Assembly: GCF_015245355.1 (NCBI RefSeq)
Contig: NZ_CP063311.1
Location: forward strand, 522,941 to 560,590
Direction of reading: 5' to 3'
DNA length: 37,650 nt
Source: Anabaenopsis elenkinii CCIBt3563
GTDB taxonomy: Bacteria; Cyanobacteriota; Cyanobacteriia; Cyanobacteriales; Nostocaceae
This document shows positions 1 through 9,635 of this stretch, one piece after another. The first letter of the stretch is position 1. The number at the start of each line of letters is the position of its first letter. The position numbers and the translations under genes were made by a program. The notes under the pieces are model-generated. The model saw only the letters and a list, made by a program, of their open reading frames with translations, searched no databases and was not told the DNA's origin.

Positions 1-468
1 CATTTAAAAACCAAAGCCACCACCGGTAACCCCCCAGAGCGGGAAGCATGGAAATGGCAAATTATTCGAGGATTATATGAGCGGGGATTAACTAAGACAG
101 ATGTCATCAAGCTATTTAAGATTATTGATACAATGATGACATTGCCCAAGGAGTTACAAACAGGATTGGTAAGGAAAATTAGGAGCTTCGAGGAGGAGAG
201 AAAAATGCCTTTAATCAGTCCGACGGAACAACTCGCAATGGAACGCGGTGAACAGCGCGGTCTTGAACAGGGACTTGAACAGGGACTTGAAAGGGAACAA
301 CAGCTGATTATTAAACTCCTCAATCGCCGCTTGGGAGGGGTGGAACCGTCCCAACTGCAAGCAATTTACACCTTAAATTTTGACCAGTTAGATTTACTGG
401 GTGAGGCGCTGTTAGATTTCTCCTGTGTTGCTGATTTGCAGCAGTGGTTAGAAAGTCAATCACAGTAA
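1..468 (+). CDS. Rpn/PD-(D/E)XK nuclease-family protein, C-terminal part (5' end outside window)
   Basis: The frame is open from base 1 to a TAA at 466-468, so about 155 codons of a longer gene are seen. The ATG at 133 is internal. What remains looks like the tail of the cyanobacterial Rpn/YhgA-like (PDDEXK transposase-derived) proteins: a helical part with WKWQIIRGLYERGLTKTDV, a charged linker with the tandem motif GLEQGLEQGLERE, then a DUF4351-like end with LLNRRLGGVEPSQL. The catalytic domain would lie upstream and cannot be judged. Members of this family are recombination-promoting or putative DNA nucleases and are usually multicopy in cyanobacteria. The gene converges on the helicase gene at 526, with a repeat tract between them. 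The family call rests on the linker and tail only. Confidence 0.6.
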   Translation, partial: HLKTKATTGNPPEREAWKWQIIRGLYERGLTKTDVIKLFKIIDTMMTLPKELQTGLVRKIRSFEEERKMPLISPTEQLAMERGEQRGLEQGLEQGLEREQQLIIKLLNRRLGGVEPSQLQAIYTLNFDQLDLLGEALLDFSCVADLQQWLESQSQ

Positions 469-520
469 TAGGGAACACCGAACACCGGAACAGGGAACAC
501 CGGAACAGGGAATGGGTGAT
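469..520. repeat. Short tandem (heptamer-like) repeat tract, GGGAACA/CCGGAACA units
   Basis: Units of the type GGGAACACCG and GGAACAGGGAA follow one another in the gap between two convergent genes. The same vocabulary (TGTTCCC on the other strand) recurs near 6840-6968, 12911-12975 and 36685-36708. It resembles the short tandemly repeated repetitive (STRR) sequences known from heterocystous cyanobacteria. Confidence 0.7.
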
Positions 521-525
521 GGGGT

Positions 526-3500
526 TCATGGTAAATTTCCCCGTTCCCATAATTTCCGCCAATTGTAGTTAACGCTGGTAACGTCAAAATCTGGCTCTTT
601 TTGAAAGGGTCGCTGTATATAGCGAATCATACAGCCATGATCTTTTAGTTGGTAACTGCTTTGGGCTGGTTTGACTAGGGACACATCCCCTGGGATAAAT
701 TCCTGGGAGTGGGGGACTTGCACCAGTGCTAAGATGTAATCTTCTGGCTTGTTCAGGGCGGTGAGAATTTCATTTTTAGTGACTGTAACTGTGTCTGCTC
801 CAGCTATGCGCCCTTTAACTTCAATAAAGCGCAATTTTCCAGTACCGGGGATGGGTGATTCTATATCATAGCCGCAATTGTCGGCGCTGACATCTTTTGG
901 TTCATAGCCTAACTGGCGTTCTGTATTAATTACTGCTGCCATTGCCAGTTTTTCTACTCGCTGTTTTTCTTGGGCAAAGGTGTGTTTATTAGCTTTTTGG
1001 TTACCTTGTAGCCGTTGGAGTAACCCCATGGAGACAACTAAAGATCCACCAATTACTACTGGTGGTAGGGGAGAAAGACGGCGCTCTTGTTGTAAGTCTT
1101 CCATGCGCTTTTGTAACCGTCCTTGGAGTTCATCGGCTCTGCTTCTAGCTTTGGCTGAGTTAATTTTGGCGTTGAGTTTCCCGGCGATTTCTTGCTGTTG
1201 TAAATCTGCGGCGCGATGATCCCAATAATTAATTTCTTTAATTAGTCGGTCTTTGACTGCGGCCATGGTTTTGTCTATGAGTTCCTCCTTGTGCTTTTTG
1301 ATTTCCTGGAGGTGTTGAGGCACAATGTGAGCGATCGCATAGCTTATAGCTTGTGCTTCAATATCATTAAGTAGCCATGACTGTTGTAAAATTGGTTCAA
1401 TCAATGCTTGTTCAGCCTGGCTGAGAGGTTGATAATTTAAATAAGGAGCATAGCCAGCATTACAAATCTCTCCAGATGCTTGAATCTCCACATATTGCAT
1501 TCTGCGGGACACCACCCGACGATGACCAGCAGCATCCGTGCGAGCATCTTGAAGAGAATGTTCTAAATAAACTAGAGCTTTAACTTGTTCGCTGGGGTCG
1601 TTCACATCCAATAAGATACTACCTTGCTTGAGAACATCCCGATGACGTTCTAAGATCAAATCAATTACAGCATCTAGTAGGGGATGACCGGGACAGACTA
1701 AAGCCGCCAAAGGTTTACCAGGGAGGTTAATTAAGGGTTTGTCAAAACAAATACGCTCATAGCGGGTCAAAATTACATCCCGGTTTCTCAGGACACGTCC
1801 GCGGTTGCGAATAACGGCGGGGACATAGGTAATTTCGTAGAGTTGGGGTTCTCGTTCTCTAATAGTCCCCCCTAACTTTTGAAAAGCGGCTATGAAAAAA
1901 GAGGCGACAAAATACGGTTGTAATTTTCTCGCGTCTGCTCGTTCCATATCTTCGCGAATTTGCCGCACTGTAGAGATATCCATTGTATTTCGTGCCAAGG
2001 CTTTTTCTTCTACCAGTTGTTGGAGGCGTTGACGGTCGAGAGATTCCGCCACAATTTGACTTAACCGAGCTTTAATTTCCGGTGAATCACCATAGCGAAT
2101 AGCTTCTATGAGTAATTGTCGCAGCTGCACACCATCAATGGCTTGACCCAAGACATCAAATACCTTACCCCCCAGAGCCTTGTGTTCATTTTCTAGCTTT
2201 TTGAGCAGTGCTAAATAAACATCACCTTCTCTGGTTTCTTTGGCGACTAAATTCCACAAATGACACACTTCTGTTTGTCCGATGCGGTGGATGCGCCCAA
2301 AACGTTGTTCTAAACGGTTGGGGTTCCAAGGTAGGTCATAATTAACCATGAGGTGCGCCCGTTGCAGGTTAATACCTTCCCCTGCGGCATCAGTAGCAAT
2401 GAGCACTTGCACATCTGGGTTTTGGGTAAAGGCTTCTTGGGATTTGCGCCGTTCTTCGCGCCCCATACCGCCGTGAATTGTCGCCACTGAGTTGGGGTTA
2501 CCCAAAAGGTTGCTAATTTGCTGCTTTAAGTAATTTAACGTATCCCGATGTTCTGTAAATATTACCAATTTGCGGCGATAGCCCCGAGCGTCAAACAGTT
2601 CCGCTTGATTTTGCAGAATTTGGGAAAGTTCTTCCCATTTTTTATCTCTACCACTGCGACACACTGCCAAAGCCAACTGCTCTAATTTTTGTAACTGGGA
2701 AATTTCTACTTTTAATTCAGTGATAGTCCGCGCTGCTGATGCTTGGTCAACTACTTTTTGCTCTGTAGCTTCCCGTTCATCGCTGGGGGTATCTTCTTCA
2801 AATTCGTTGACATCTTCAATAATAATAGTGGATAACTCCAGGGCTTCTTGCCCCCGCTGGGAAATTTCCTCTTCTCGCAGGCGTTTTTGTAGTCTTTCCC
2901 GTCGCCGTCGCAGTGATTGATAAATTGCTTCTGGGGAGGATGCTAAACGCCGTTGTAAAATAGTCAAAGCAAAGCCGACGGTTCCCTTACGTCCTTGATT
3001 ATCTAAAGCATCAGCGCGGTTAAATTCTTCCCGCACATATTCTGTAACTTGCTTATATAAAACTGCTTCCTGGTCTGAAAGTTGATAATCAACTGTATGA
3101 GCTTTGCGTTCTGGAAACAAGGGAGTACCGTCAAATTTTAACAAATCTTCTTTAACTAACCGCCGCATAAGGTCTGATGTGTCGCACACATGAACCCCAT
3201 CCCGAAATTTCCCCTCAAAACGGTCTCCATCTAAGAGCGCCATAAATAACTGATAGTCTTCTTCTTTCCCGTTGTGGGGGGTGGCGGTCATGAGGAGGAA
3301 ATGACGGGTAATACTAGAAAGCAGTTTACCTAGTTTATAGCGTTTGGTTTCTCTGATATCTCCACCAAAAAAAGAAGCTGACATTTTATGCGCTTCGTCA
3401 CAGATAATTAAATCCCAGTCAGTTTGTGCTAATTTGGCTTGGAGGTCATTGTTACGACTTAATTTATCTAACCGCGCTATGACTAGGGGTATTTCTGCGA

Positions 3501-4083
3501 GGGCGTTACCAGTGCGTGCTGCTTCGATGCGGTCATTAGTGAGAATTTCAAAGTCGAGATGAAATTTTTGGGATAATTCATCTTGCCACTGAGCTGCTAG
3601 ACTACCAGGACATACCACTAAGCAACGACGCAGATCACCACGCAAATGCAGTTCCGCCATCAGTAAACCCGCCATGATGGTTTTACCCGCTCCGGGGTCG
3701 TCAGCTAGTAAAAACCGTAACGGCTGGCGGTTGAGCATTTCTCCGTACACAGCGGTAATTTGGTGGGGGAGGGGTTCTACTAGTGATGTGTGTACCGCCA
3801 GCAGGGGGTCGAACAGATGGCCGAGGCGGATACGATGGGCTTCTGATACTAGCCGCAATAAGGCGCCGTCACCGTTAAAACTCCAGGGGCGCTCTTGGGT
3901 GACAATTTCTAATGTGTCCTCGTTATGGCGATATAGCAACTCGTTACCGAGGCGACCGCCTGGGTCTTTATAAGTTAATTCTAAGGCATCGCTGCCAAAC
4001 CATTTGACATCAACAACTGTTACTGCTTGTTGAGGGAGAATCCCTTTAACTGAGCTGTCTTTGGTTAATTCTTCTAGTCGCAT
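526..4083 (-). CDS. SNF2/RapA-like DEAH helicase with C-terminal DUF3883 domain
   Basis: A 1185-residue superfamily 2 helicase/translocase. The ATP-binding core shows Walker A DDPGAGKT (residues 128-135), DEAH (229-232) and motif III TATPHNG (266-272). The second RecA lobe carries VLIATDAAGEGINLQ and the motif VI signature RFGRIHRIGQ, typical of RapA/DrmD-like SNF2 proteins. A helical region follows, then near the C-terminus a DUF3883 domain, a PD-(D/E)XK-like fold with GYDIES around residue 1071 and IEVKGR around 1088. This architecture is common in DNA-defence loci; DrmD of class 1 DISARM is related. No drmA, drmB or drmC is seen nearby, so a defence role is inference. The start is the ATG after a weak purine stretch at 4084-4090. 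It is convergent with the gene ending at 468. Confidence 0.85.
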   Translation of the reverse strand: MRLEELTKDSSVKGILPQQAVTVVDVKWFGSDALELTYKDPGGRLGNELLYRHNEDTLEIVTQERPWSFNGDGALLRLVSEAHRIRLGHLFDPLLAVHTSLVEPLPHQITAVYGEMLNRQPLRFLLADDPGAGKTIMAGLLMAELHLRGDLRRCLVVCPGSLAAQWQDELSQKFHLDFEILTNDRIEAARTGNALAEIPLVIARLDKLSRNNDLQAKLAQTDWDLIICDEAHKMSASFFGGDIRETKRYKLGKLLSSITRHFLLMTATPHNGKEEDYQLFMALLDGDRFEGKFRDGVHVCDTSDLMRRLVKEDLLKFDGTPLFPERKAHTVDYQLSDQEAVLYKQVTEYVREEFNRADALDNQGRKGTVGFALTILQRRLASSPEAIYQSLRRRRERLQKRLREEEISQRGQEALELSTIIIEDVNEFEEDTPSDEREATEQKVVDQASAARTITELKVEISQLQKLEQLALAVCRSGRDKKWEELSQILQNQAELFDARGYRRKLVIFTEHRDTLNYLKQQISNLLGNPNSVATIHGGMGREERRKSQEAFTQNPDVQVLIATDAAGEGINLQRAHLMVNYDLPWNPNRLEQRFGRIHRIGQTEVCHLWNLVAKETREGDVYLALLKKLENEHKALGGKVFDVLGQAIDGVQLRQLLIEAIRYGDSPEIKARLSQIVAESLDRQRLQQLVEEKALARNTMDISTVRQIREDMERADARKLQPYFVASFFIAAFQKLGGTIREREPQLYEITYVPAVIRNRGRVLRNRDVILTRYERICFDKPLINLPGKPLAALVCPGHPLLDAVIDLILERHRDVLKQGSILLDVNDPSEQVKALVYLEHSLQDARTDAAGHRRVVSRRMQYVEIQASGEICNAGYAPYLNYQPLSQAEQALIEPILQQSWLLNDIEAQAISYAIAHIVPQHLQEIKKHKEELIDKTMAAVKDRLIKEINYWDHRAADLQQQEIAGKLNAKINSAKARSRADELQGRLQKRMEDLQQERRLSPLPPVVIGGSLVVSMGLLQRLQGNQKANKHTFAQEKQRVEKLAMAAVINTERQLGYEPKDVSADNCGYDIESPIPGTGKLRFIEVKGRIAGADTVTVTKNEILTALNKPEDYILALVQVPHSQEFIPGDVSLVKPAQSSYQLKDHGCMIRYIQRPFQKEPDFDVTSVNYNWRKLWERGNLP

Positions 4084-4175
4084 CCACCCTTAAGGTCGTT
4101 TATCCACACCTATTAAGTATATAACTTAACTGATTTTTTGGACTACGGACCCCAATCGGGTGAACTCTAGGTTTT

Positions 4176-5945
4176 TCAAGGAGCGGAGGTATGAGCAGTA
4201 ACTAAAACAGGTTGTTGATAGAGAGGTACTGTGAATGTGACGGTTGCACCCAGTCCTTCCCCTAGACTGTAAAAATGTACCTCGCCGCCCATAGCTTCTA
4301 TGAGTTTCTGGGATATGACTAGTCCTAAACCTGTACCGCCGTACTGGCGAGTACGTGAACCATCTACCTGAGAGAATAATTGAAAGAGTTTATCTTGTTT
4401 ATCCAGGGAAACACCGATACCTGTATCGGCTACTTTTACCTTGACCATTCCGGGAAATTCCTGATTTTGAAATTCCGCTTTTTTCATGACTAGATCAGCA
4501 CTGACGGTAATACTCCCTTCTTGGGTGAATTTGATGGCATTATTCACCAGGTTGAGCATCACCTGTAGTAATCTTTGGAAATTACCATGGACAATAATTT
4601 CATCGGAAGTAGGAAGCATCTGCATTCGTAAACTCAAGTTTCTTGACTCTGCTTGGGGACGGACAAAATTTTCTACATCTTGAAATAGATCATTGAGTTT
4701 GACTGCAGAGCAAGCAAGTTCCATTCTGCCGGCTTCAATTTTGGCTATATCTAAGATATCATTGATAATATGGAGTAGATGTATTGATAAATAATGCGCC
4801 TCACAGATAAACTGATGTTGTTCTTGGGGGTCATCCGCCATACCTTCTAAAATCAGCTTTAAAAAGCCAATCATACCGTTGAGGGGGGTACGGATTTCAT
4901 GGGATACATTAGCGAGAAATTCGGTTTTGAGGCGGGAGGCTTCTTCAGCTTTTTGACGGGCTGCTTCTAGCTCTTTGTATAGGGTAGCATGGGCGATCGC
5001 AGTTCCCAACTGATCAGCAAACTCTTTGGCTAATTCTAGGTCTGCATCTGTTAAGGGGTCAAATTGATCTTTGAGACTGATGGCAATTACTCCATTGGCT
5101 TGGTCTTGATAGCAGGTAGCGACCACCAAGATTTTATCTGTGTGAAACAGATTATATCCCGATATTTCCATGACCACAGGTTCTAGGGTTGCCAAAGCCT
5201 GGGCAAAAGCTCGTTCAGAAGTTACATCTATTTCCCAGCCCAGCATAGAAGCCCGCCCTGGGGGGTGATAATCGGCTATCACCTGGACTCTAGAACTAGA
5301 GGGCTGGTAAGGACAGATAATACAACGCTCTAGCCCCAAGGTTGTCCCTAAACTGTCAACTGTTTGCTGCCAAATCACATCTAAATCCAATGTCCGCCGA
5401 ATATTCCTGGTAATTTTATTTACCAGCTTATAGTAGGGTTGTCTTCGCCCTCCATGGCCCACTACATTGACAGCCGAATCTATCTGGGTGACTTCCTGTG
5501 GTTTGCCGTTAACGGGTAATTTTTTCCCAACCACTTGTAATAATCTTCCCATGACCACAACCGTAGTAGCAGCAGTTCCCAAGGGCGGCATGACCGGGGA
5601 AATTACTAACTCGAACTCGAATAATTTTTGACAGCAGCTAAACCAGCATGGAAACTTTTCCGGGATCAAAGTATTTAAAATCCGCTGCAACCGCTCCAAA
5701 TAGGCACCATTATCCACAGGGATAAACACCCCGTCCCCTTTACTTTGATTAACTACCTGGTTGAGCTGCTCCAAACCCAACAGTTGACTATGCTGCCAAT
5801 AAAATGTCACATAGCGTCCTGTCCTATCTTGGGTGTATACCAACTCTGAACCTAGAGTTGGTAAGCAGCCCTGAGTTTTGTGAGTGGAATATTCCAGACT
5901 CTGGGGAAATAGGTCTGGTAACTGGGAGTTAGCAGTAAAAGTCAT
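4176..5945 (-). CDS. GAF-domain sensor histidine kinase
   Basis: A 589-residue cytoplasmic-looking sensor kinase. The N-terminal 170 residues are an unassigned sensor-like region without clear membrane helices. Residues about 185-320 form a GAF domain, followed by a short coiled coil (325-342). The HisKA dimerisation domain has the phospho-acceptor His349 in FLANVSHEIRTPLNG. The catalytic domain shows the N box NLVNNAIKF (465-473), G1 DTGIG (507-511) and G2 GGTGLGL (536-542), so it should be active. There is no receiver domain and no response-regulator gene beside it, so the partner is elsewhere. It lies 92 bp downstream of the helicase gene's start and on the same strand, but nothing shows that they work together. 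The input signal is unknown. Confidence 0.9.
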   Translation of the reverse strand: MTFTANSQLPDLFPQSLEYSTHKTQGCLPTLGSELVYTQDRTGRYVTFYWQHSQLLGLEQLNQVVNQSKGDGVFIPVDNGAYLERLQRILNTLIPEKFPCWFSCCQKLFEFELVISPVMPPLGTAATTVVVMGRLLQVVGKKLPVNGKPQEVTQIDSAVNVVGHGGRRQPYYKLVNKITRNIRRTLDLDVIWQQTVDSLGTTLGLERCIICPYQPSSSRVQVIADYHPPGRASMLGWEIDVTSERAFAQALATLEPVVMEISGYNLFHTDKILVVATCYQDQANGVIAISLKDQFDPLTDADLELAKEFADQLGTAIAHATLYKELEAARQKAEEASRLKTEFLANVSHEIRTPLNGMIGFLKLILEGMADDPQEQHQFICEAHYLSIHLLHIINDILDIAKIEAGRMELACSAVKLNDLFQDVENFVRPQAESRNLSLRMQMLPTSDEIIVHGNFQRLLQVMLNLVNNAIKFTQEGSITVSADLVMKKAEFQNQEFPGMVKVKVADTGIGVSLDKQDKLFQLFSQVDGSRTRQYGGTGLGLVISQKLIEAMGGEVHFYSLGEGLGATVTFTVPLYQQPVLVTAHTSAP

Positions 5946-6124
5946 TAATCAAGTTGGATAAAGAAATGGCACCTCAAAGCAGTTTTGCCCAAGCTGCTGA
6001 GAAAAAATTGGGGGGGTAAATTATTACAGCTTTGGCATACTTACATTGGGTATTTTGGCCTTTTTTGCACTGACAGTGACAAACTTTACCTTTTTTTCAT
6101 GTTTTATTTACACCTTGTTTATCT

Positions 6125-6361
6125 TTAGTCATTCCACTCACCCCTAGGGGGAACAGGTACGCGCCGATGGGTACGTGTCAGTTCATCATCCCTGTAAGCC
6201 TCACCCCGCAACCATTGACGAATGGCCACCTCAACCACTTTACTGGGGTCGTTGGTTAAGTGCTGAATTTGTTCTACTAATTCCGAGTCCAGTTGGACGG
6301 CGATTTCTACCTTCTTGGCGCGTTGATGCTCACCTTCGATAGGTTTCTCTTTCATATTCAT
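6125..6361 (-). CDS. Small ribbon-helix-helix (CopG/antitoxin-like) protein
   Basis: 78 residues. The middle part KVEIAVQLDSELVEQIQ has the alternating strand followed by helices of a ribbon-helix-helix DNA-binding protein. It is followed by VVEVAIRQWLRGEAY and a basic, proline-containing tail. Such proteins act as dimers, often as antitoxins or autorepressors. No toxin-sized gene lies next to it: downstream is a non-coding stretch and upstream a long gap. It is therefore an orphan regulator or an antitoxin that lost its partner. An ATG two codons in could be the real start; neither start has a clear ribosome binding site. Confidence 0.6.
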   Translation of the reverse strand: MNMKEKPIEGEHQRAKKVEIAVQLDSELVEQIQHLTNDPSKVVEVAIRQWLRGEAYRDDELTRTHRRVPVPPRGEWND

Positions 6362-6730
6362 AGGTTTATATACTCAGAGATTGTTACCTCTCAAGCCTTG
6401 TCGAGGGCTGATGATCTACCATGGGAGTGAGTTGACGCAATTTTCTCAAAATGCAAATTGTCTGCATAGTCAGATAGTTACCCAAAATACCGCGATATTA
6501 ACGGTATTTGCTTTTAAATGGTAAATTTGATCAAGTCCCTAAACAACAACTCCAGAATTTGTGGTGTGTAAATCAGTAGTTGTAGGCAGTTAGCCAGTGT
6601 AACCACCCACGATACATGATTTACTCAATATATATTTATTGTAGGGTAATGGTTCATCAATCCCATCAGGTTAAATAGACCTTAATAGACTTTAATATAT
6701 ATTCTTCAGTTTCAGGCAACAGCGTCTTGG
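6362..6730. other. Gene-free stretch with one inverted repeat
   Basis: 369 bases without a convincing gene. The only structure seen is an 8-bp perfect inverted repeat, AAATACCG at 6485-6492 and CGGTATTT at 6502-6509, separated by 9 bases. It could be an operator or weak hairpin upstream of the ribbon-helix-helix gene, about 125 bp from its start. That link is only a guess. Confidence 0.35.
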
Positions 6731-7013
6731 CTCAGAGGATGTTTGTCAAGTCATGATTAGTGTATCAACTATTGTGTAACCCCACCCTAACCCTCCCCTT
6801 ATAAGGGGAGGGGACTGGATTTGATTGTTTTTTGTGTGTTCCCCAATCCTTCCTAATCCCCTGTTCCCAATCCCCTGTTCCGGTGTTCCGGTGTTCCCAA
6901 TCCCAATCCTTCCCAATCCTTCCCAATCCCCTGTTCCGGTGTTCCCAATCCCCTGTTCCGGTGTTCCCTAAGATAAAAATTACCTGTTGAAAACTTATCA
7001 AACAACCTCTAAG
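6731..7013. mobile_element. MITE-like element, 283 bp, with terminal inverted repeats
   Basis: The left end CTCAGAGGATGTTTGTCAAGT (shown split: CTCAGAGGATG / TTTGTCAAGT) is matched in inverse at the right end, which read backwards begins CTTAGAGGTTG / TTTGATAAGT; 17 of 21 bases agree. The interior has no convincing coding region. It carries a palindrome around CCCCTTATAAGGGG and a TGTTCCC/CCAATCC tandem tract (about 6840-6968). The left 120 bp recur in inverted orientation at 12956-13083 with about 90% identity. The element ends only 67 bp before the lepA start codon. No target duplication could be fixed with confidence. Confidence 0.65.
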
Positions 7014-7080
7014 AAAGCATTAAAATATATGAAGTAAATTTTTTGTTTAACCTTGATTGCTGCTTCAGCAAAGATAGTAT

Positions 7081-8892
7081 ATGACTGACGTTCCCGCAGA
7101 TCGCATTCGCAATTTTTGTATTATTGCTCACATTGACCACGGGAAATCTACCCTCGCCGATCGCTTGTTACAAGCTACTGGGACTGTGGATGAGCGCCAA
7201 ATGAAGGAACAGTTCCTCGACAACATGGATCTTGAACGGGAGCGCGGCATTACCATTAAGCTGCAAGCTGCCCGAATGAACTACAAGGCCAAGGATGGTC
7301 AGGAATATGTGCTTAATTTAATTGATACTCCCGGCCATGTGGACTTTTCTTATGAGGTGTCCCGGAGCCTTGTGGCTTGTGAAGGGGCGCTGTTAGTGGT
7401 GGATGCGTCCCAAGGTGTGGAAGCGCAAACTTTGGCTAATCTGTATCTGGCTCTAGAACATGACTTAGAAATTATTCCGGTCTTAAACAAAATTGATTTA
7501 CCGGGAGCAGAACCAGAGCGGGTAATTAGTGAAATTGAAGAAATTATCGGTTTAGATTGTACTGGTGCGATTCTGGCTTCAGCGAAAGAGGGAATCGGCA
7601 TTGATGAGATTTTAGAAGCAGTGGTAGAGCGCATACCACCAGCAAAAGACACCATAGATGCACCGTTACGAGCATTGATTTTTGATAGTTATTACGATAG
7701 CTACCGGGGGGTAATTGTTTATTTCCGGGTGATGGATGGGAATATCAAAAAGGGCGATCGCGTTTATTTGATGGCCTCAGGTAAAGAATATGTGGTGGAC
7801 GAGTTAGGTGTACTTTCTCCTAATCAAAAGCAAGTTGAAGAACTGCACGCCGGGGAAGTAGGCTATTTTGCCGCAGCCATTAAAGCTGTAGCTGATGCGC
7901 GGGTGGGGGATACAATTACCCTATCTAAAGCTAAAGCCCCAGCCCCCTTACCTGGTTATACAGAAGCCAAACCAATGGTATTTTGTGGGATGTTCCCCAT
8001 TGATGCAGACCAATTTGAAGACCTGCGGGAAGCTCTAGAAAAACTGGGACTCAATGATGCGGCTCTACAATATGAACCGGAAACTTCTAGCGCCATGGGT
8101 TTTGGTTTCCGTTGTGGGTTTTTGGGTTTACTGCACATGGAAATTGTCCAGGAACGTCTAGAGCGGGAGTATGATCTAGATTTAATTATTACAGCTCCAT
8201 CAGTTGTTTACCGTGTAATCACTAACAAAGGTGAAGAACTGTATATAGATAATCCCAGCCGATTACCGGCTCCCAATGACAGGGAGAAAATAGAGGAGCC
8301 ATACGTTCAAGTAGAAATGATTACGCCAGAAGCCTATGTAGGCACCTTGATGGAACTCTCCCAAAATCGCCGGGGTATATTCAAGGATATGAAGTATCTG
8401 GCCCAAGGACGTACTACCCTGACATACGAGTTACCCTTGGCGGAAGTGGTTACCGACTTTTTTGATCAAATGAAGTCGCGATCGCGCGGTTATGCTAGTA
8501 TGGAATATCATCTCATCGGCTACCGTGAAAATCCCTTAGTCAAACTGGATATCATGATTAACGGCGATCCGGTTGATTCCCTAGCGATGATTGTACACCG
8601 AGATAAAGCCTATGGTGTGGGGCGGTCAATGGCGGAAAAACTCAAAGAACTCATTCCCCGCCATCAATTTAAAGTGCCAATTCAAGCGGCGATCGGTAGT
8701 AAAGTTATAGCCAGCGAACATATCCCCGCCTTACGCAAAGATGTGTTAGCTAAATGCTATGGTGGCGATATTAGCCGCAAGAAGAAACTCTTACAAAAGC
8801 AAGCAAAGGGTAAAAAACGGATGAAATCTGTGGGAACAGTGGATGTACCCCAAGAGGCTTTCATGGCTGTATTGCGTTTAGACCAGGGCTAA
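7081..8892 (+). CDS. lepA: Elongation factor 4 (LepA), ribosome back-translocase GTPase
   Basis: 603 residues, the normal LepA length. It is a translational GTPase that acts on stalled or mispositioned ribosomes in the cytoplasm. The G domain has G1 AHIDHGKST (16-24), G3 DTPGHVD (82-88) and G4 NKID (136-139). EF-G-like domains II, III and V follow, and the LepA-specific C-terminal domain is basic ([16 protein letters not shown]) and complete. It stands alone: the MITE-like element ends 67 bp upstream and a strong terminator hairpin follows about 40 bp downstream, so it is probably a single-gene transcription unit. Confidence 0.98.
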   Translation: MTDVPADRIRNFCIIAHIDHGKSTLADRLLQATGTVDERQMKEQFLDNMDLERERGITIKLQAARMNYKAKDGQEYVLNLIDTPGHVDFSYEVSRSLVACEGALLVVDASQGVEAQTLANLYLALEHDLEIIPVLNKIDLPGAEPERVISEIEEIIGLDCTGAILASAKEGIGIDEILEAVVERIPPAKDTIDAPLRALIFDSYYDSYRGVIVYFRVMDGNIKKGDRVYLMASGKEYVVDELGVLSPNQKQVEELHAGEVGYFAAAIKAVADARVGDTITLSKAKAPAPLPGYTEAKPMVFCGMFPIDADQFEDLREALEKLGLNDAALQYEPETSSAMGFGFRCGFLGLLHMEIVQERLEREYDLDLIITAPSVVYRVITNKGEELYIDNPSRLPAPNDREKIEEPYVQVEMITPEAYVGTLMELSQNRRGIFKDMKYLAQGRTTLTYELPLAEVVTDFFDQMKSRSRGYASMEYHLIGYRENPLVKLDIMINGDPVDSLAMIVHRDKAYGVGRSMAEKLKELIPRHQFKVPIQAAIGSKVIASEHIPALRKDVLAKCYGGDISRKKKLLQKQAKGKKRMKSVGTVDVPQEAFMAVLRLDQG

Positions 8893-8930
8893 AGAAAACC
8901 CTGCAATATGCTCCGCTATTAAAACCTGTG

Positions 8931-8965
8931 TAGAGACGTTCTGTCAGAACGTCTCTAGTTTTTTT
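8931..8965 (+). terminator. Rho-independent terminator after lepA
   Basis: A perfect 12-bp stem, TAGAGACGTTCT (8931-8942) and AGAACGTCTCTA (8946-8957), has a 3-base loop and is followed by GTTTTTTT. The GTAGAGACGTT...AACGTCTCTA palindrome is a familiar repeated type in Nostocales genomes, so this may be a repeat used as a terminator. The T run fits lepA transcription; the facing gene ends at 8991. Confidence 0.85.
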
Positions 8966-8990
8966 AGTATTTATACGTATTATTTAGCTT

Positions 8991-9449
8991 TTAACGTTGC
9001 TTTTGATAACGTCCAATCAATTGGGCTGTAGCCAAAATATGATTTGCCATGGCTGCTTCTAATTCGGCTTTGGTGATGCCAAAATCTAGCCCTAAAGGCG
9101 CATCTAAGGCATAAAGTTTAAAAAAATAACGATGGGTACCACTGGGTGGACAAGGAGGAGTATAGCCCAATTGTCCAGTATCATTTTTACCCTGGATACC
9201 ACCACCCTTTAGGAGGGGTTCGGTGGGTATCCCTTCGGGTAAGTTGCGGGTCTGGGGGGGTAAGTCAAAGAGAACCCAATGTACAAATGTGCGATTGGGA
9301 GCGTCTGGGTCATCGACAATTAAGGCAAAGCTACGGGTTTCAATGCTGACATCTTCCCAGTGAAGTGAAGGGGAAATACCTTTACCTTCACAAGAAAATT
9401 CTATGGGAATCATACCATCTGCACAAAAGCTGTCACTGAGCAGTTTCAT
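8991..9449 (-). CDS. YbhB/YbcL-type PEBP (Raf kinase inhibitor-like) protein
   Basis: 152 residues, the usual length for bacterial phosphatidylethanolamine-binding-protein homologues. The ligand-site signature is present: VDDPDAPNRTFVHW (residues 45-58) and, later, GYTPPCPPSGTHRYFF. There is no signal peptide, so it is probably cytoplasmic. The bacterial function is not settled; a small-anion or phosphate-group binding pocket is conserved in the family. It is convergent with lepA, with the terminator hairpin between them. Confidence 0.92.
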   Translation of the reverse strand: MKLLSDSFCADGMIPIEFSCEGKGISPSLHWEDVSIETRSFALIVDDPDAPNRTFVHWVLFDLPPQTRNLPEGIPTEPLLKGGGIQGKNDTGQLGYTPPCPPSGTHRYFFKLYALDAPLGLDFGITKAELEAAMANHILATAQLIGRYQKQR

Positions 9450-9635
9450 TTACACTCAAGGTCAAGAAATGTTGAAATTAAAAGCATTTTAAATATCAGA
9501 AAGTCTTTTTTCCTCTCCCTCAGGTTATGTTATCTTGATTTATCAGAACTGTCCCCACAAACATTAGTAAATATACTCACTACAATTACTATGTTGGTCT
9601 TTGTAGATAAATTAGGCTATTGGAGAGTTTCATAA

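Noticed and set aside
526..4083. Complete DISARM system
   Set aside because: Only a DrmD-like helicase is present; no DrmA, DrmB, DrmC or adjacent DrmM gene is found.
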